The notes beneath the pieces are model-generated. The model had not been told where the DNA came from, searched no databases, and was given only the letters and a program-made list of their open reading frames with translations. Below are positions 17,984 to 26,649 of a DNA stretch of 64,000 nucleotides, one piece after another; the stretch's first letter is position 1, and each line of letters opens with the position of its first letter. The position numbers and the translations under genes were made by a program. This DNA is from TMP-7 sp038212445 (GTDB taxonomy: Bacteria; Acidobacteriota; Terriglobia; Bryobacterales; Bryobacteraceae): contig JBBQUM010000036.1 in NCBI GenBank assembly GCA_038212445.1, positions 13,204 to 77,203 on the forward strand, in the 5' to 3' direction.

Positions 17984-18895
17984 TTAGTACTTGAAGCGCC
18001 AGCGCAGTTCGAGAAACGCGCCGGGCATCGTCGCGTAGATGTACTCGGCCTTCTGCGGCGAAGTGCGGAAGTGCAATGCGCGTCCGCCGATCAGAACTTC
18101 GAGGTGCGTGCCCTGGACGGCGAAGAATGTTTGAACGTCCCAAAGCTGGGAGCGGTGGGGCAGCCAGAAGCCTTCGCCCTTCAGTTCCCAACGGACGGCT
18201 CTGGTGATTCGCTTTTCCACTCCCGCGCCGAGCGACGGATAGACAAAGTAGTGCTTGGCGGTGATGGTGGTGTCGGTGCCGTTGATCAAATCGAAAATGG
18301 GCGCGCGGAGAGTGGATTGCACTCCGATGTACTGGACGCCAAACAGAGTCTTGAAGCGGAAAGAGCTTTTCTCAGGCGGGTACGGCCAGGACAAATACTC
18401 CCACGACGCTTTGAAGTTCTGGAGTTTGTAATTGGCGGCGATGGTCTCTCCGGCGGCGAAGTCCTCGCCAAACACCTTGATCGCCCCCGGCGTTATGCTG
18501 CCGCCGTGGCCCTTCGCCTGAAAGAACGAGAACCGTAACGCGTTGTACTTGCCGGCGGGGAAGCTGAGTTCAACCCCGGGCGTTATGCTGTTTTTCCCAC
18601 CGTAGTCGAGGTTCGCCGGATTGTTGCCGACGGTGGCGGCGTGTCCGTTGCGCAAGTGGAAATGCGAAGGATTGAACCAGCCGAAAAGGCCGATGGAGAA
18701 GTCCTCCATATCGCTGCCGGGCGCGACTTTCGGCGCGGGCGCGGGTGCCGGCGCGGGAGTCTGAGCTGGTTCGGAACCCGCCGGCGCGGCGATCGAGGGG
18801 ACGGTGGGCTTGGGCGGGTCCTGCGAGAACAAACAAACGGGAACGGCCAACAACACGCAAACGGACAGCAACCTGATACCTGGAACAAAGATCAC
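17984..18895 (-). CDS. Predicted outer-membrane beta-barrel protein, function unknown
   Basis: A 303-residue exported protein. A signal peptide (RLLSVCVLLAVPVCLFSQ) is followed by a Pro/Ala-rich linker (residues 28-58) and a region rich in alternating hydrophobic/polar strands. It ends in ELRWRFKY, with aromatic residues typical of barrel C-termini. I recognise no specific family. The start is GTG at 18895 with AAGGGG upstream. It converges on tadC and is not part of the pilus operon. A structural or porin-like role is only an inference. Confidence 0.6.
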   Translation of the reverse strand: MIFVPGIRLLSVCVLLAVPVCLFSQDPPKPTVPSIAAPAGSEPAQTPAPAPAPAPKVAPGSDMEDFSIGLFGWFNPSHFHLRNGHAATVGNNPANLDYGGKNSITPGVELSFPAGKYNALRFSFFQAKGHGGSITPGAIKVFGEDFAAGETIAANYKLQNFKASWEYLSWPYPPEKSSFRFKTLFGVQYIGVQSTLRAPIFDLINGTDTTITAKHYFVYPSLGAGVEKRITRAVRWELKGEGFWLPHRSQLWDVQTFFAVQGTHLEVLIGGRALHFRTSPQKAEYIYATMPGAFLELRWRFKY

Positions 18896-18987
18896 TAATA
18901 AGCCCCTTGGTCTGAAACCTTTAATTTAACACGACGTACGCGGAGAGCCTTACGAGGTAAAGAAAGGTAACGGCATCGCCTGATACC

Positions 18988-19665
18988 ATGATTTCCATGC
19001 GCTACCCTATCAGCTTTGCGCTCGTCCTTTTGCTGGCAATCTCAGCGGCAGCCGAACCGAGAAAACGAAAGCATAGCCGGAACGAGGAATCAGCGTCTGC
19101 TGGCGATTTTTCGTACTATCTACTATCGATGTCGTGGGCGCCGGACTTCTGTGCCGGACCCACCGGCGATAAGGATCCCCGCGAATGTGGCCGCGGTCGC
19201 AAAGTCGGATTCGTAGTGCACGGACTGTGGCCGCAATCGGAACAAGGCCGCGGACCTCAACGCTGCGGATCGGCGCGTCCCGTCTCGCAGGCGATTATCG
19301 ACGTCACTCTGCGATACGTCCCGACAGAGAGTCTGATTCAGCACGAGTGGGCCAACCACGGCACCTGCAGCGGGTTGACGTCGGCCGACTATTTCGCGGC
19401 GCTGCGGCGTGCACGCGACAGTATCAAAATTCCCGCCATGCTTCAGGCGCCGGCTCAGGAGCAGGAACTCGCACCTGCTCAAATCGAGGACGAATTTGCG
19501 AAGGCGAATCCGTCGTTTCCAAAGGCTGCGTTCCGCGTGTCGTGTACCCGCGGCCAGTTGCAGGAGGCGCGCATCTGCTTTAACAAGGACCTCTCCCCGC
19601 GTGCTTGTACCGATAGCGCCGGAGAATGCGCGATTGGGCAGATGACAGTTCTGCCGGTCCAATGA
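18988..19665 (+). CDS. Secreted RNase T2 family ribonuclease
   Basis: A 225-residue exported endoribonuclease. After a signal peptide (about residues 5-22) the two catalytic segments of the T2 family are intact: FVVHGLWPQ with His78, and HEWANHGTC with His119, Glu120 and His124. Conserved cysteines surround them. T2 enzymes cleave single-stranded RNA through 2',3'-cyclic phosphates, usually outside the cytoplasm, to scavenge phosphate or nucleotides. ATG 18988 and ATG 18997 are both possible starts. The stop overlaps the start of the next gene by four bases. Confidence 0.93.
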   Translation: MISMRYPISFALVLLLAISAAAEPRKRKHSRNEESASAGDFSYYLLSMSWAPDFCAGPTGDKDPRECGRGRKVGFVVHGLWPQSEQGRGPQRCGSARPVSQAIIDVTLRYVPTESLIQHEWANHGTCSGLTSADYFAALRRARDSIKIPAMLQAPAQEQELAPAQIEDEFAKANPSFPKAAFRVSCTRGQLQEARICFNKDLSPRACTDSAGECAIGQMTVLPVQ

Positions 19666-20108
19666 GAAGCGTCGCGCTTCTGGCTCTCTGCCTTGCCTGC
19701 CAGGGCGCGGATTTTGCCGGTCATTACGTGCTCGAAGGGGTTCGCGAAGTCGGCTCTCAGCTGTTACTCAGGCCGAATGGGACTTTCGAGTACATGCTCG
19801 CGTACGGCGCCGCTGACTATATGGCCAAGGGTAAGTGGAAGCAGGATGGTGACGCCGTGGTGCTGACCAGCGATCCTGCCGCGGCCAAGCCCTTTCGGCT
19901 CGTCAGCAGCGAGAAAGCCGCGCACTCCGAGATCCGGGTTCGCGTGCAGGGTGCGGGCGCACAACCGGTCCCGCATATTGAGGCCGTTCTTGGAAAGGCG
20001 GAGGCGGCTACCGACAATGACGGTATCGCGTACGACGGTCCCGTTCAAGGCGGAGCGATTGCTGATCCGCGGGGCAAATCTGGAAATGCGCTACTGGGAC
20101 CACGATAA
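19662..20108 (+). CDS. Small secreted protein, apparently frameshifted near its C-terminus
   Basis: The frame starts at ATG 19662, overlapping the RNase T2 stop (ATGA), and encodes a signal peptide followed by LRPNGTFEYMLAYGAADYMAKGKW, seen here as two short blocks of a lipocalin-like exported protein. After about residue 122 the frame becomes unlike coding sequence, while the neighbouring frame continues VPFKAERLLIRG, then NLEMRYWDHDK and ends at 20133. One extra base near 20029-20033 explains this. The intended protein would have about 157 residues. Function is unknown; the partner gene suggests the periplasm or outside. Confidence 0.6.
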   Translation: MRSVALLALCLACQGADFAGHYVLEGVREVGSQLLLRPNGTFEYMLAYGAADYMAKGKWKQDGDAVVLTSDPAAAKPFRLVSSEKAAHSEIRVRVQGAGAQPVPHIEAVLGKAEAATDNDGIAYDGPVQGGAIADPRGKSGNALLGPR

Positions 20109-20135
20109 GCCGATGACTTACCGGAAGCAGTGAAC

Positions 20136-21140
20136 TTACGCCGTGCCCACCACCAACCGCTGTACGCCTGGCGGAACCGAGTGTTGCTGGCAATCCTTGA
20201 ACCCGGCATTGCTGAACATGGTTTCCAATTCGCGATAAGTGTACGCGTCGCCGCCCTGCGTGGTGGCCAGCATCACCATGCTGAAGGCTGCGGGAATGGG
20301 CGGCGAAGTTCGCCCCTCGTCCGGCACAAACTCCAACGCGGCGGCTCTACCGCCAGGCTTCAGTGAGGCGCGCACTTTGCGCAACAGTTGCTCATTAGTC
20401 GCCGGATCGAAGTGATGCAGGAAGTTAGTTAGCAGCACGGCATCGTAGCCGCTGCCAAAATCCGCTTCGAACGCATTGCCCTCAATCGTGGAATACTGCG
20501 CGGTCAGTTTGCGGGACTCCGCATTCTCTCGCGCAACGTCCAGCACCTTTGGCCAGTCGAGGGCAGTGATGTGAGCCTCAGGGTTCTGTCCGGCGATCGC
20601 AAGCCCGAACAAACCGTGGCCGGCGGCAATGTCCAGCACCTTGACAGGTCCTTCGAGCGCGAGAATTCCCGCGATGGCGTGCGCGGGCAGAACCATCATG
20701 GGCGCCATGGAGCGCGCGAATTCCACCCACATCGGATTCTCAGGAGACACGCTGCCTTCGCCCATGAGAGTGCCGCCTTTGCGAATCACATCGGCGAAAT
20801 TGTCGAAAAAATGCTGATGACGAAGTCCTGAGAGGAAGGTCGCAGTGGTGCCGAGGTAGAAGGGTGAGCGCCGGTCAAGGAAGAGTGCGGAATCGGGAGT
20901 CAGCTTGTAAAGCCCGTCTTCCTTTTTCAGAAATCCGATCATCGACAAGTAGTCGCAAAGGATGCGTGTCGCCCGTTCGTTGGTGGAAATACGCGCGGAA
21001 ATTGAGGCTGCGGTATCGTTGCCCTCACTCACGGCCGTAAAGAGGTTCAGGTCGATGGCTGCAGTCAGCGCGGTGGTCCGCTGGTACGCATTCAAGGTGT
21101 CGAAGATCAACTCGGGCGTCGGCATCTGTTGCGGTTGCAT
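20136..21140 (-). CDS. SAM-dependent O-methyltransferase (acetylserotonin OMT-like)
   Basis: A 334-residue methyltransferase. Residues 1-95 form a winged-helix dimerisation domain (DTLNAYQRTTALTAAIDL, ISTNERATRILCDYL). The SAM-binding domain follows with motif I VLDIAAGHGLFG, the acidic ribose-binding residue in ITALDWPKVL, and LLTNFLHHFDPA. This architecture is shared by hydroxyneurosporene and polyketide O-methyltransferases; the substrate cannot be told. The protein ends convergently, a few bases from the RNase T2-linked gene. It stands alone, with no biosynthetic cluster around it. Confidence 0.85.
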   Translation of the reverse strand: MQPQQMPTPELIFDTLNAYQRTTALTAAIDLNLFTAVSEGNDTAASISARISTNERATRILCDYLSMIGFLKKEDGLYKLTPDSALFLDRRSPFYLGTTATFLSGLRHQHFFDNFADVIRKGGTLMGEGSVSPENPMWVEFARSMAPMMVLPAHAIAGILALEGPVKVLDIAAGHGLFGLAIAGQNPEAHITALDWPKVLDVARENAESRKLTAQYSTIEGNAFEADFGSGYDAVLLTNFLHHFDPATNEQLLRKVRASLKPGGRAAALEFVPDEGRTSPPIPAAFSMVMLATTQGGDAYTYRELETMFSNAGFKDCQQHSVPPGVQRLVVGTA

Positions 21141-21211
21141 AGGTTGTATGATGCCACACGCGTCAGAAAGTAACGGCGGTATCTAAAGAAAGCGGAGCTT
21201 CTGCTTTGAAG

Positions 21212-21796
21212 TTAGCGACCGCGGAAGGGACGGATGAGCGCTCCAAAGACGCGCTTCACGCGGTGAGGCGCAGCCTTGTCCGCCGACTGTCCATCGGGCT
21301 CGTCGCCTGTCGCAGGCTCAGCGGCCGCGACTTCCTCTTTGGGTTCAGCGGCAGGTTCCACCTCTGCCTTGTCGGGGACGCTCAACCCGGCGATCTCTGG
21401 CTTCACCGCCTCCGCCTTACCTTCCTGCGGCGGCCAGATCGTGCCGTGAAACGCTTTCGCCTCGACGGCGTGGCGTGTCGCACGGGGGACGCGAAAAACG
21501 GAAATGCGTGCCGCCGGCGCGTCGGGGAGAGTGGTAGCAGCCGGCTCCGGTTCGGCTGCTACAACAGGTGCGCCCGCCTCTGCTGGAGCCGCAACGGGCT
21601 GTACCGTCGCAGCTTCAGCATGGCGAGTTTCTCGGAGGAAGAGAACAGCAGTCCCAATGATGATCAGGACGCCTAACGCGCAGGCCACCCCAACCGCGAT
21701 GTAAAACGGCGTACCGGCTCTCGGGGGCTTATCCCGTACAACTGTCACTCGAGGCTTCTTAGCGAAACGAATTAGCTCTCTACGGGAGGGATTCAT
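21212..21796 (-). CDS. Membrane-anchored protein with acidic Ala/Glu-rich tail
   Basis: A 194-residue protein read from the ATG at 21796; an earlier in-frame start at 21922 would add 42 unlikely residues. It has a basic N-terminus, one membrane helix (FYIAVGVACALGVLIIIG, about residues 31-52) and a low-complexity region rich in Ala, Glu and Pro, ending in a basic stretch. No known domain is recognised. The topology suggests a short cytoplasmic head and a long exported tail. Confidence 0.5.
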   Translation of the reverse strand: MNPSRRELIRFAKKPRVTVVRDKPPRAGTPFYIAVGVACALGVLIIIGTAVLFLRETRHAEAATVQPVAAPAEAGAPVVAAEPEPAATTLPDAPAARISVFRVPRATRHAVEAKAFHGTIWPPQEGKAEAVKPEIAGLSVPDKAEVEPAAEPKEEVAAAEPATGDEPDGQSADKAAPHRVKRVFGALIRPFRGR

Positions 21797-21989
21797 ACAG
21801 CACCCGTAGTGATTATGGTCCAGTACCATCAATTCGGGAAGGGGGCAAAAGAACCTAGTACGGGCTCCGGTGAACGCCGCACAACCAAGGCTACGCCTGA
21901 CCGTAAGGTCCGCGCCCTCCAACTTTCCGTTGATACACTATCACCGGACCCTCGCGCGAGCATTCCGCCGTATCAGGGCCACCTAGCCT

Positions 21990-22910
21990 ATGACTGATTT
22001 CTCGATCGGTGTGGACCTTGGGGGAACTAATCTCCGCGCCGCAGCCATTAGCCGTGACGGCAAGATACTCCAGAAGATTTCCGGCTCCACTCAACTCTCA
22101 GCCGGACGCGACGCCGTCATCTCCGACATCGTAAGCGCCATCGTGACGTTGCGTGATCGTACGCTCGACATGCGCTTTGCGGGCGTCGGCATTGGCGTCC
22201 CCGGTTTCATCGAAATCGAGAAGGGGTTTATCGTCGGCTCCAACAACCTTCCCAGCTTTGACGGCTTCCCGGTACGCGATGAGATCGAACGGCGGCTCGG
22301 CACGCAGGTAATACTTGAAAACGACGCGAACGCGGCTGCGCTCGGCGAAAAGTGGATCGGCGCCGGCGCTCATGTGCAGGATCTCGTCTTGTTGACGCTC
22401 GGCACTGGCATCGGCGGCGGCATCATCTCACGCGGTCGCGTGATTCACGGCCAGGTCGGCATGGCGGGCGAACTCGGTCATGTGACGGTGATTCCGAACG
22501 GCAATCCTTGCGGCTGCGGCAATTACGGTTGCCTCGAGAAGCACGCCTCCGCTACCGCCATCACCGCTATGGCGCGGATGCTCAGCTTGGGCGAGGGACT
22601 GACGGCCGAAAAAGTCTTTCTCCTAGCGGCTGAAGGCAACGAGAAAGCGAAGATGGTGTTCCACTCAATGGGCAGTGCCCTTGGAATTGCCATCGCGAAC
22701 TTGATCAACATCTTCAACTACCCGCTCTATCTTCTGAGCGGCGGAGTATTGCCGGCCTGGGAATTCTTCGCACCCTCAATGATGAGCGAGATCAAACTGC
22801 GGTCGTTCACTTATCGAAATTCAAAAACCGAAGTAGCCAAGGCCACTCTCGGTAATGAAGCAGGGCTCTACGGCGCGGCCTACCTGCCGCTGATGGGGCC
22901 GCTCACTTAA
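21990..22910 (+). CDS. ROK-family glucokinase / sugar kinase
   Basis: A 306-residue cytoplasmic sugar kinase. The N-terminal phosphate loop DLGGTNLR (residues 9-16), the substrate-binding ENDANAAALGE, the GIGGG phosphate motif and the ROK zinc site CGCGNYGC (Cys174, 176, 181) are all intact. Glucose phosphorylation is the most likely reaction, but ROK enzymes vary in sugar choice. The next gene, also a sugar kinase, begins 15 bases downstream, so the two probably form an operon. Confidence 0.9.
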   Translation: MTDFSIGVDLGGTNLRAAAISRDGKILQKISGSTQLSAGRDAVISDIVSAIVTLRDRTLDMRFAGVGIGVPGFIEIEKGFIVGSNNLPSFDGFPVRDEIERRLGTQVILENDANAAALGEKWIGAGAHVQDLVLLTLGTGIGGGIISRGRVIHGQVGMAGELGHVTVIPNGNPCGCGNYGCLEKHASATAITAMARMLSLGEGLTAEKVFLLAAEGNEKAKMVFHSMGSALGIAIANLINIFNYPLYLLSGGVLPAWEFFAPSMMSEIKLRSFTYRNSKTEVAKATLGNEAGLYGAAYLPLMGPLT

Positions 22911-22925
22911 GGTTTAAGGACAACA

Positions 22926-24422
22926 ATGTATTGGCTCGGGATCGACATCGGAACCGGTGGTACACGTGCGTTATTGATAGACGAAAAAGGCAAGCTGGCG
23001 CATGCATTCACCGCTCCCCACGAAGAAATGATGATGGAGCAGCCCCTCTGGGCTGAACAGCGCCCTGAGAATTGGTGGGACGCTGCACAATGCGCAATCA
23101 AGGGAGTGCTGGCAGCCGCGGCAATCAAGGGCGACCAGATTGCCGGCATCGGACTTTCCGGGCAGATGCATGGACTAACACTGCTCGACTCGAGCGATGC
23201 CGTGATCCGTCCCGCCCTCATCTGGTGCGATCAGCGGAGCCAGGCGCAGGTGGATGCGATCAACGCGAAAGTGGGGCGCGAGAATGTGGTGGCGGCTATC
23301 GCCAATCCCGTCCTCACCGGCTTCACGCTGCCCAAGCTGATGTGGGTGCGCGATCACGAGCCCGCCAATTACGCACGTATCAAGAAACTCCTGCTCCCTA
23401 AGGACTACATCCGGTTCCAGCTCACCGGCGAGTACGCGAGCGACGTATCCGACGCATCCGGCACGGCGCTGTTCGACGTCGTGCACCGGCGCTGGTCAAA
23501 TAGCCTGGCGTCAGCGCTCGGCATCGATCGCGATATCTTGCCCTACGTCCACGAGTCCCCCGACATCAGCGGGCGCATTCACGGCCAGGCGGCAGCGGCC
23601 ACAGGACTGAAAGTAGGAACGCCGGTTGTGGGCGGCGCAGGCGATCAGGCCGCCGGCGCTGTTGGTAGCGGAATCGTTGAACCGGGTATCGTCTCGTGCA
23701 CCATCGGGACTTCGGGCGTTGTCTTTGCGCATACCGACAAGCCCGTCTACGACCCGGACGGCCGGGTGCACACGTTCTGCCACGCTGTCCCCGGCATGTG
23801 GCACGTGATGGGAGTCACGCAGGGCGCAGGACTCAGCCTGAAGTGGTTCCGCAGTCAGGTGGAGTCCAACCAGTCCTACGACCAGCTCACGCTCGAAGCG
23901 TCTGGAGCGGCGTGTGGATCGCAGGGACTATTCTGGCTTCCTTACCTGATGGGCGAACGGACTCCGCATCTCGATTCGTCGGCCCGCGCCGCCTGGATCG
24001 GCCTCACCGCAAAGCATACCCGCGCCGACCTCGTCCGCAGCGTCATCGAGGGCGTGTCCTTCAGCCAAAAGGACTGCCTGGACGTGATCGAAGAGATGGG
24101 CGTGCCCGTCCGCTCCGTGCGGCTCTCGGGCGGTGGCGCTCAGAGTGCGTTCTGGCGGCAACTGCTGGCCGATGTATTTGCCAAGCCTGTGTCGATGCTC
24201 GAAACGCAAGAGGGCTCAGCCTACGGCGCCGCGCTGTTGGCGCTGGTAGGCAGCGGCGCCTACGACAATGTGCAATCCGCCTGCAAAGCCGCTATTAAAG
24301 AGACTGAGCGGCTCGAGCCCAGGAGCCACGAGTCACAGCTGTACGCACGCGGGCACGAGGTCTACCGGGTGTTATATCCAGCGCTGAAGCCGATCTACCG
24401 ACTGATTCAGAATTCGCACTAA
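22926..24422 (+). CDS. xylB: Xylulokinase-type FGGY carbohydrate kinase
   Basis: A 498-residue FGGY-family kinase. It starts with the ATP-site motif GIDIGTGGTRA, has the sugar-binding GLSGQMHGL and WCDQRS segments typical of xylulokinases, GAGDQAAGAVG and GTSGVVF in the middle, and GGGAQSAFW in the second domain. Xylulose phosphorylation is the likely reaction; no xylose isomerase gene is next to it. Its stop shares one base with the start of holB, suggesting transcriptional linkage with the glucokinase and holB genes. Confidence 0.88.
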   Translation: MYWLGIDIGTGGTRALLIDEKGKLAHAFTAPHEEMMMEQPLWAEQRPENWWDAAQCAIKGVLAAAAIKGDQIAGIGLSGQMHGLTLLDSSDAVIRPALIWCDQRSQAQVDAINAKVGRENVVAAIANPVLTGFTLPKLMWVRDHEPANYARIKKLLLPKDYIRFQLTGEYASDVSDASGTALFDVVHRRWSNSLASALGIDRDILPYVHESPDISGRIHGQAAAATGLKVGTPVVGGAGDQAAGAVGSGIVEPGIVSCTIGTSGVVFAHTDKPVYDPDGRVHTFCHAVPGMWHVMGVTQGAGLSLKWFRSQVESNQSYDQLTLEASGAACGSQGLFWLPYLMGERTPHLDSSARAAWIGLTAKHTRADLVRSVIEGVSFSQKDCLDVIEEMGVPVRSVRLSGGGAQSAFWRQLLADVFAKPVSMLETQEGSAYGAALLALVGSGAYDNVQSACKAAIKETERLEPRSHESQLYARGHEVYRVLYPALKPIYRLIQNSH

Positions 24423-25450
24423 TGATCCAGCATTTTTTCGGAAATCATCACGTTGTCCGCGTGCTCGAGGACATGATTGCGCAAAAGCGTATTCCGCAGA
24501 CGCTGCTGCTCGACGGTCCCGCAGGCCTCGGCAAGGCGACTCTTGCCCGCCGCTTCGCCGCCGCGCTCATCGGCGACTCGGCCAAGATCGAGAAGGACGA
24601 TCTTTCGAGCGACGAAAACCTGTCGCTAATCGCGCTGCGCGAGAAGTGGCCGTCAGAGAAACGGGCGGAGGATCCGCTGCTGTTTTCCTCGCACCCCGAC
24701 TTCATAACCTTCTCGCCCGACGGCCCGCTTCGCCAAATCTCGATCCAGCAGATGCGGGTTCTGAAAGAACGTGCGCAGTACAAGCCCTTACACGGCCCTT
24801 GGCGCGTCTTCCTGATCGACGGCATCGACCGCGCCAATGAACAGGCCGCCAATTCGCTCTTGAAGACGCTCGAAGAACCGCCCGAGCACCTCATCATTAT
24901 GATGACGGCGCAGAATCCCTACGACCTGCTGCCCACCATCCGCAGCCGCTCCGTGCAGTTTCACCTGGGCGGGTTATCTCTCGACGATATGCAAGCCTTC
25001 GCTAAACATCGAGGGGTCACTCATACCGAAAAGCGCCTCGCTCTCGCCAAGGGCAGTCCGGGCAGAGCCATCTCAATTGATGTTGAGACCTACGACAAGC
25101 GTCGCGCGGCGATGTTGAAGCTTCTCGAAGTAGGTGCTCGGGTCGCGCCGTTTTCAGAGTGGATGAAATACTCCGAATACATCAACGCCCGCAAGACCGA
25201 AAAGCTCGACTACTACCTGGATGTACTTTACGTGCTGCTCGAGGACCTCATCCTGGCCCAGCAGAACGCCGGCGGCATCCACAATCCCGACATCCGCCGC
25301 GAATTGGAAACGATCTCTCGCCAGGTGTCCTTCGATTGGCTGCGTACGGCGGTCACCAAGGTGGACGAATTGGTGGAACTCCTGCGCCGGAATATTCAAA
25401 AGGCAATTGCGCTCGACGCCCTCGCTTTGGAGCTGAGAGCCGTTGTTTAA
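24422..25450 (+). CDS. holB: DNA polymerase III delta' subunit-like clamp loader protein
   Basis: A 342-residue AAA+ protein of the delta'/DnaX family, part of the clamp loader that places the sliding clamp on DNA. Seen: Walker A GPAGLGKAT (residues 32-40), IQQMRVLKERA, VFLIDGIDRANEQAANSLLKTLEEP split here as Walker B IDGIDRAN and NSLLKTLEEPP, and the sensor-1 region TIRSRS. The usual four-cysteine zinc finger between residues 50 and 85 is absent. It is co-directional with the xylulokinase gene and shares a base with its stop. Confidence 0.88.
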   Translation: MIQHFFGNHHVVRVLEDMIAQKRIPQTLLLDGPAGLGKATLARRFAAALIGDSAKIEKDDLSSDENLSLIALREKWPSEKRAEDPLLFSSHPDFITFSPDGPLRQISIQQMRVLKERAQYKPLHGPWRVFLIDGIDRANEQAANSLLKTLEEPPEHLIIMMTAQNPYDLLPTIRSRSVQFHLGGLSLDDMQAFAKHRGVTHTEKRLALAKGSPGRAISIDVETYDKRRAAMLKLLEVGARVAPFSEWMKYSEYINARKTEKLDYYLDVLYVLLEDLILAQQNAGGIHNPDIRRELETISRQVSFDWLRTAVTKVDELVELLRRNIQKAIALDALALELRAVV

Positions 25451-25569
25451 AGGGTGACGAAAATCACTGCATTCGAGTCGCTGGAAGCGGTATGATACGA
25501 GTGATTAGACACGTTCCGGACGCATTGTTCGCACCTCCGGCGGTCGTCGATCGTTGCCCGGAAGATCGT

Positions 25570-25911
25570 ATGCCTCAAGGAGTTAGTGGCGCAGTGCAGC
25601 CTCCGAACCGTAAGTTAATCAGACCCGCGCTCGGCGAAGCGAAGGAATCCATGGTCACCAGGAAAATCAGTAGTAGCAGTGCGGCGAGCGCACAGAAAAA
25701 GACCGCGCCTCCAGACCAGACGAACGCTGAGAATTACTATTACGTCAAGCAGATGCAGTCCAAGACCACGATGGTTATCGTGCTCAAGGACGGTGAGAAT
25801 ATCACGGGCGTCATCGAGTGGTACGACAAAACCTGCCTCAAGGTGAACCGCGAGGACGCGCCTAACGTGCTCGTTTTCAAGCACAACGTCAAGTACATGT
25901 ACAAGGCGTAA
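25570..25911 (+). CDS. Hfq-like Sm fold RNA-binding protein
   Basis: The C-terminal 65 residues look like an Hfq/Sm fold: MVIVLKDGENITGVIEWYD matches the Sm1 strand set, and NVLVFKHNVKYMYK stands where Hfq has its 'YKHA' Sm2 motif. I chose ATG 25570, which has GGAAG five bases before it and gives 113 residues with a basic N-terminal extension (NRKLIRPALGEAKE); ATG 25651 would give 86 residues. Hfq assists small RNA-mRNA pairing; this protein is divergent, so that role is inferred. The gene follows holB after 119 bases. Confidence 0.75.
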   Translation: MPQGVSGAVQPPNRKLIRPALGEAKESMVTRKISSSSAASAQKKTAPPDQTNAENYYYVKQMQSKTTMVIVLKDGENITGVIEWYDKTCLKVNREDAPNVLVFKHNVKYMYKA

Positions 25912-25934
25912 GGCACCCAGGCCCAGGATATTTC

Positions 25935-26375
25935 CTAGCCCTCTGGTTCGACTTCGGCGCGACGCCGGATTCGACCGAAGTACTCATTCACGAAGATCCT
26001 TAGCTGCGCCTGTGCAGCTCGCCCCTCGAGTCCGTCGACGTTCGGGTAGTCGAGGCGTCCGTGACGAGTGGGACCATACTCTCGCTCGTAGACATACTGG
26101 ATCCTCACCATGCCCGAATCAGCCGATGATTCCACTGAGAATCTCAAGGCGTCATCCGCGCCCGCCGGGAACCGCGAGCATCCAAACCGCCCATATCCGC
26201 GATTGCAATACTCGCGCAGGATCTCGTCAGCTGGGTGATAGTCGTTCTCGTCAGCCCGGCACACTCCCGTGCAAGTGTCTCCCAGGGGCATCCGCGGCGG
26301 TGTCGCCCAATTCCCTCCCTCGAGCTTTCCGGTTGGTTCAAAGAAAGGGCAACCCACGCAATAGTGATAGCACAC
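25935..26375 (-). CDS. Cysteine-rich hypothetical protein
   Basis: A 146-residue protein starting at GTG 26375. The first 70 residues hold eight cysteines, in CYHYCVGC, CTGVC, REYC and GC, and read GYGRFGCSRFP, which suggests metal or Fe-S binding. The rest is a charged region without membrane segments. I do not recognise the family. There is no convincing ribosome-binding site, but the frame has regular codon usage and no competing gene. It is convergent with the Hfq-like gene. Confidence 0.55.
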   Translation of the reverse strand: MCYHYCVGCPFFEPTGKLEGGNWATPPRMPLGDTCTGVCRADENDYHPADEILREYCNRGYGRFGCSRFPAGADDALRFSVESSADSGMVRIQYVYEREYGPTRHGRLDYPNVDGLEGRAAQAQLRIFVNEYFGRIRRRAEVEPEG

Positions 26376-26424
26376 GCACGGAATCAGGCAACAGGTTTGC
26401 GTACAATCGGAATAGGAAACGCGG

Positions 26425-26646
26425 ATGGTCTACTCTCGGATTGTCCTGATTATCGGACTCGTCTTGATCCTGCTCGGTGCCCTCGAAATGGTTCGTCCGT
26501 TTGGACCCGCCGCGCTGCGATCAAACCCGCCTTTGGTGATCGTCGTCGGGTTGTTGCTTGCCGGACGCCACATGGCCTACGAGACCGCCCGCCGGCGGCG
26601 TATGCTGCTCGAAGAGGTTCCAAAGAAACCGCTCGGCCTCGAGTGA
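26425..26646 (+). CDS. Small two-helix membrane protein
   Basis: A 73-residue protein with two hydrophobic helices (IVLIIGLVLILLGALEMV and LVIVVGLLLAGRHM) followed by a basic tail (ETARRRRMLLEEVPKK). AGGAAA lies about ten bases before the ATG. No function can be assigned. It is followed three bases later by the permease pseudogene, so it may once have been co-transcribed with it. Confidence 0.55.
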   Translation: MVYSRIVLIIGLVLILLGALEMVRPFGPAALRSNPPLVIVVGLLLAGRHMAYETARRRRMLLEEVPKKPLGLE

Positions 26647-26649
26647 CAA

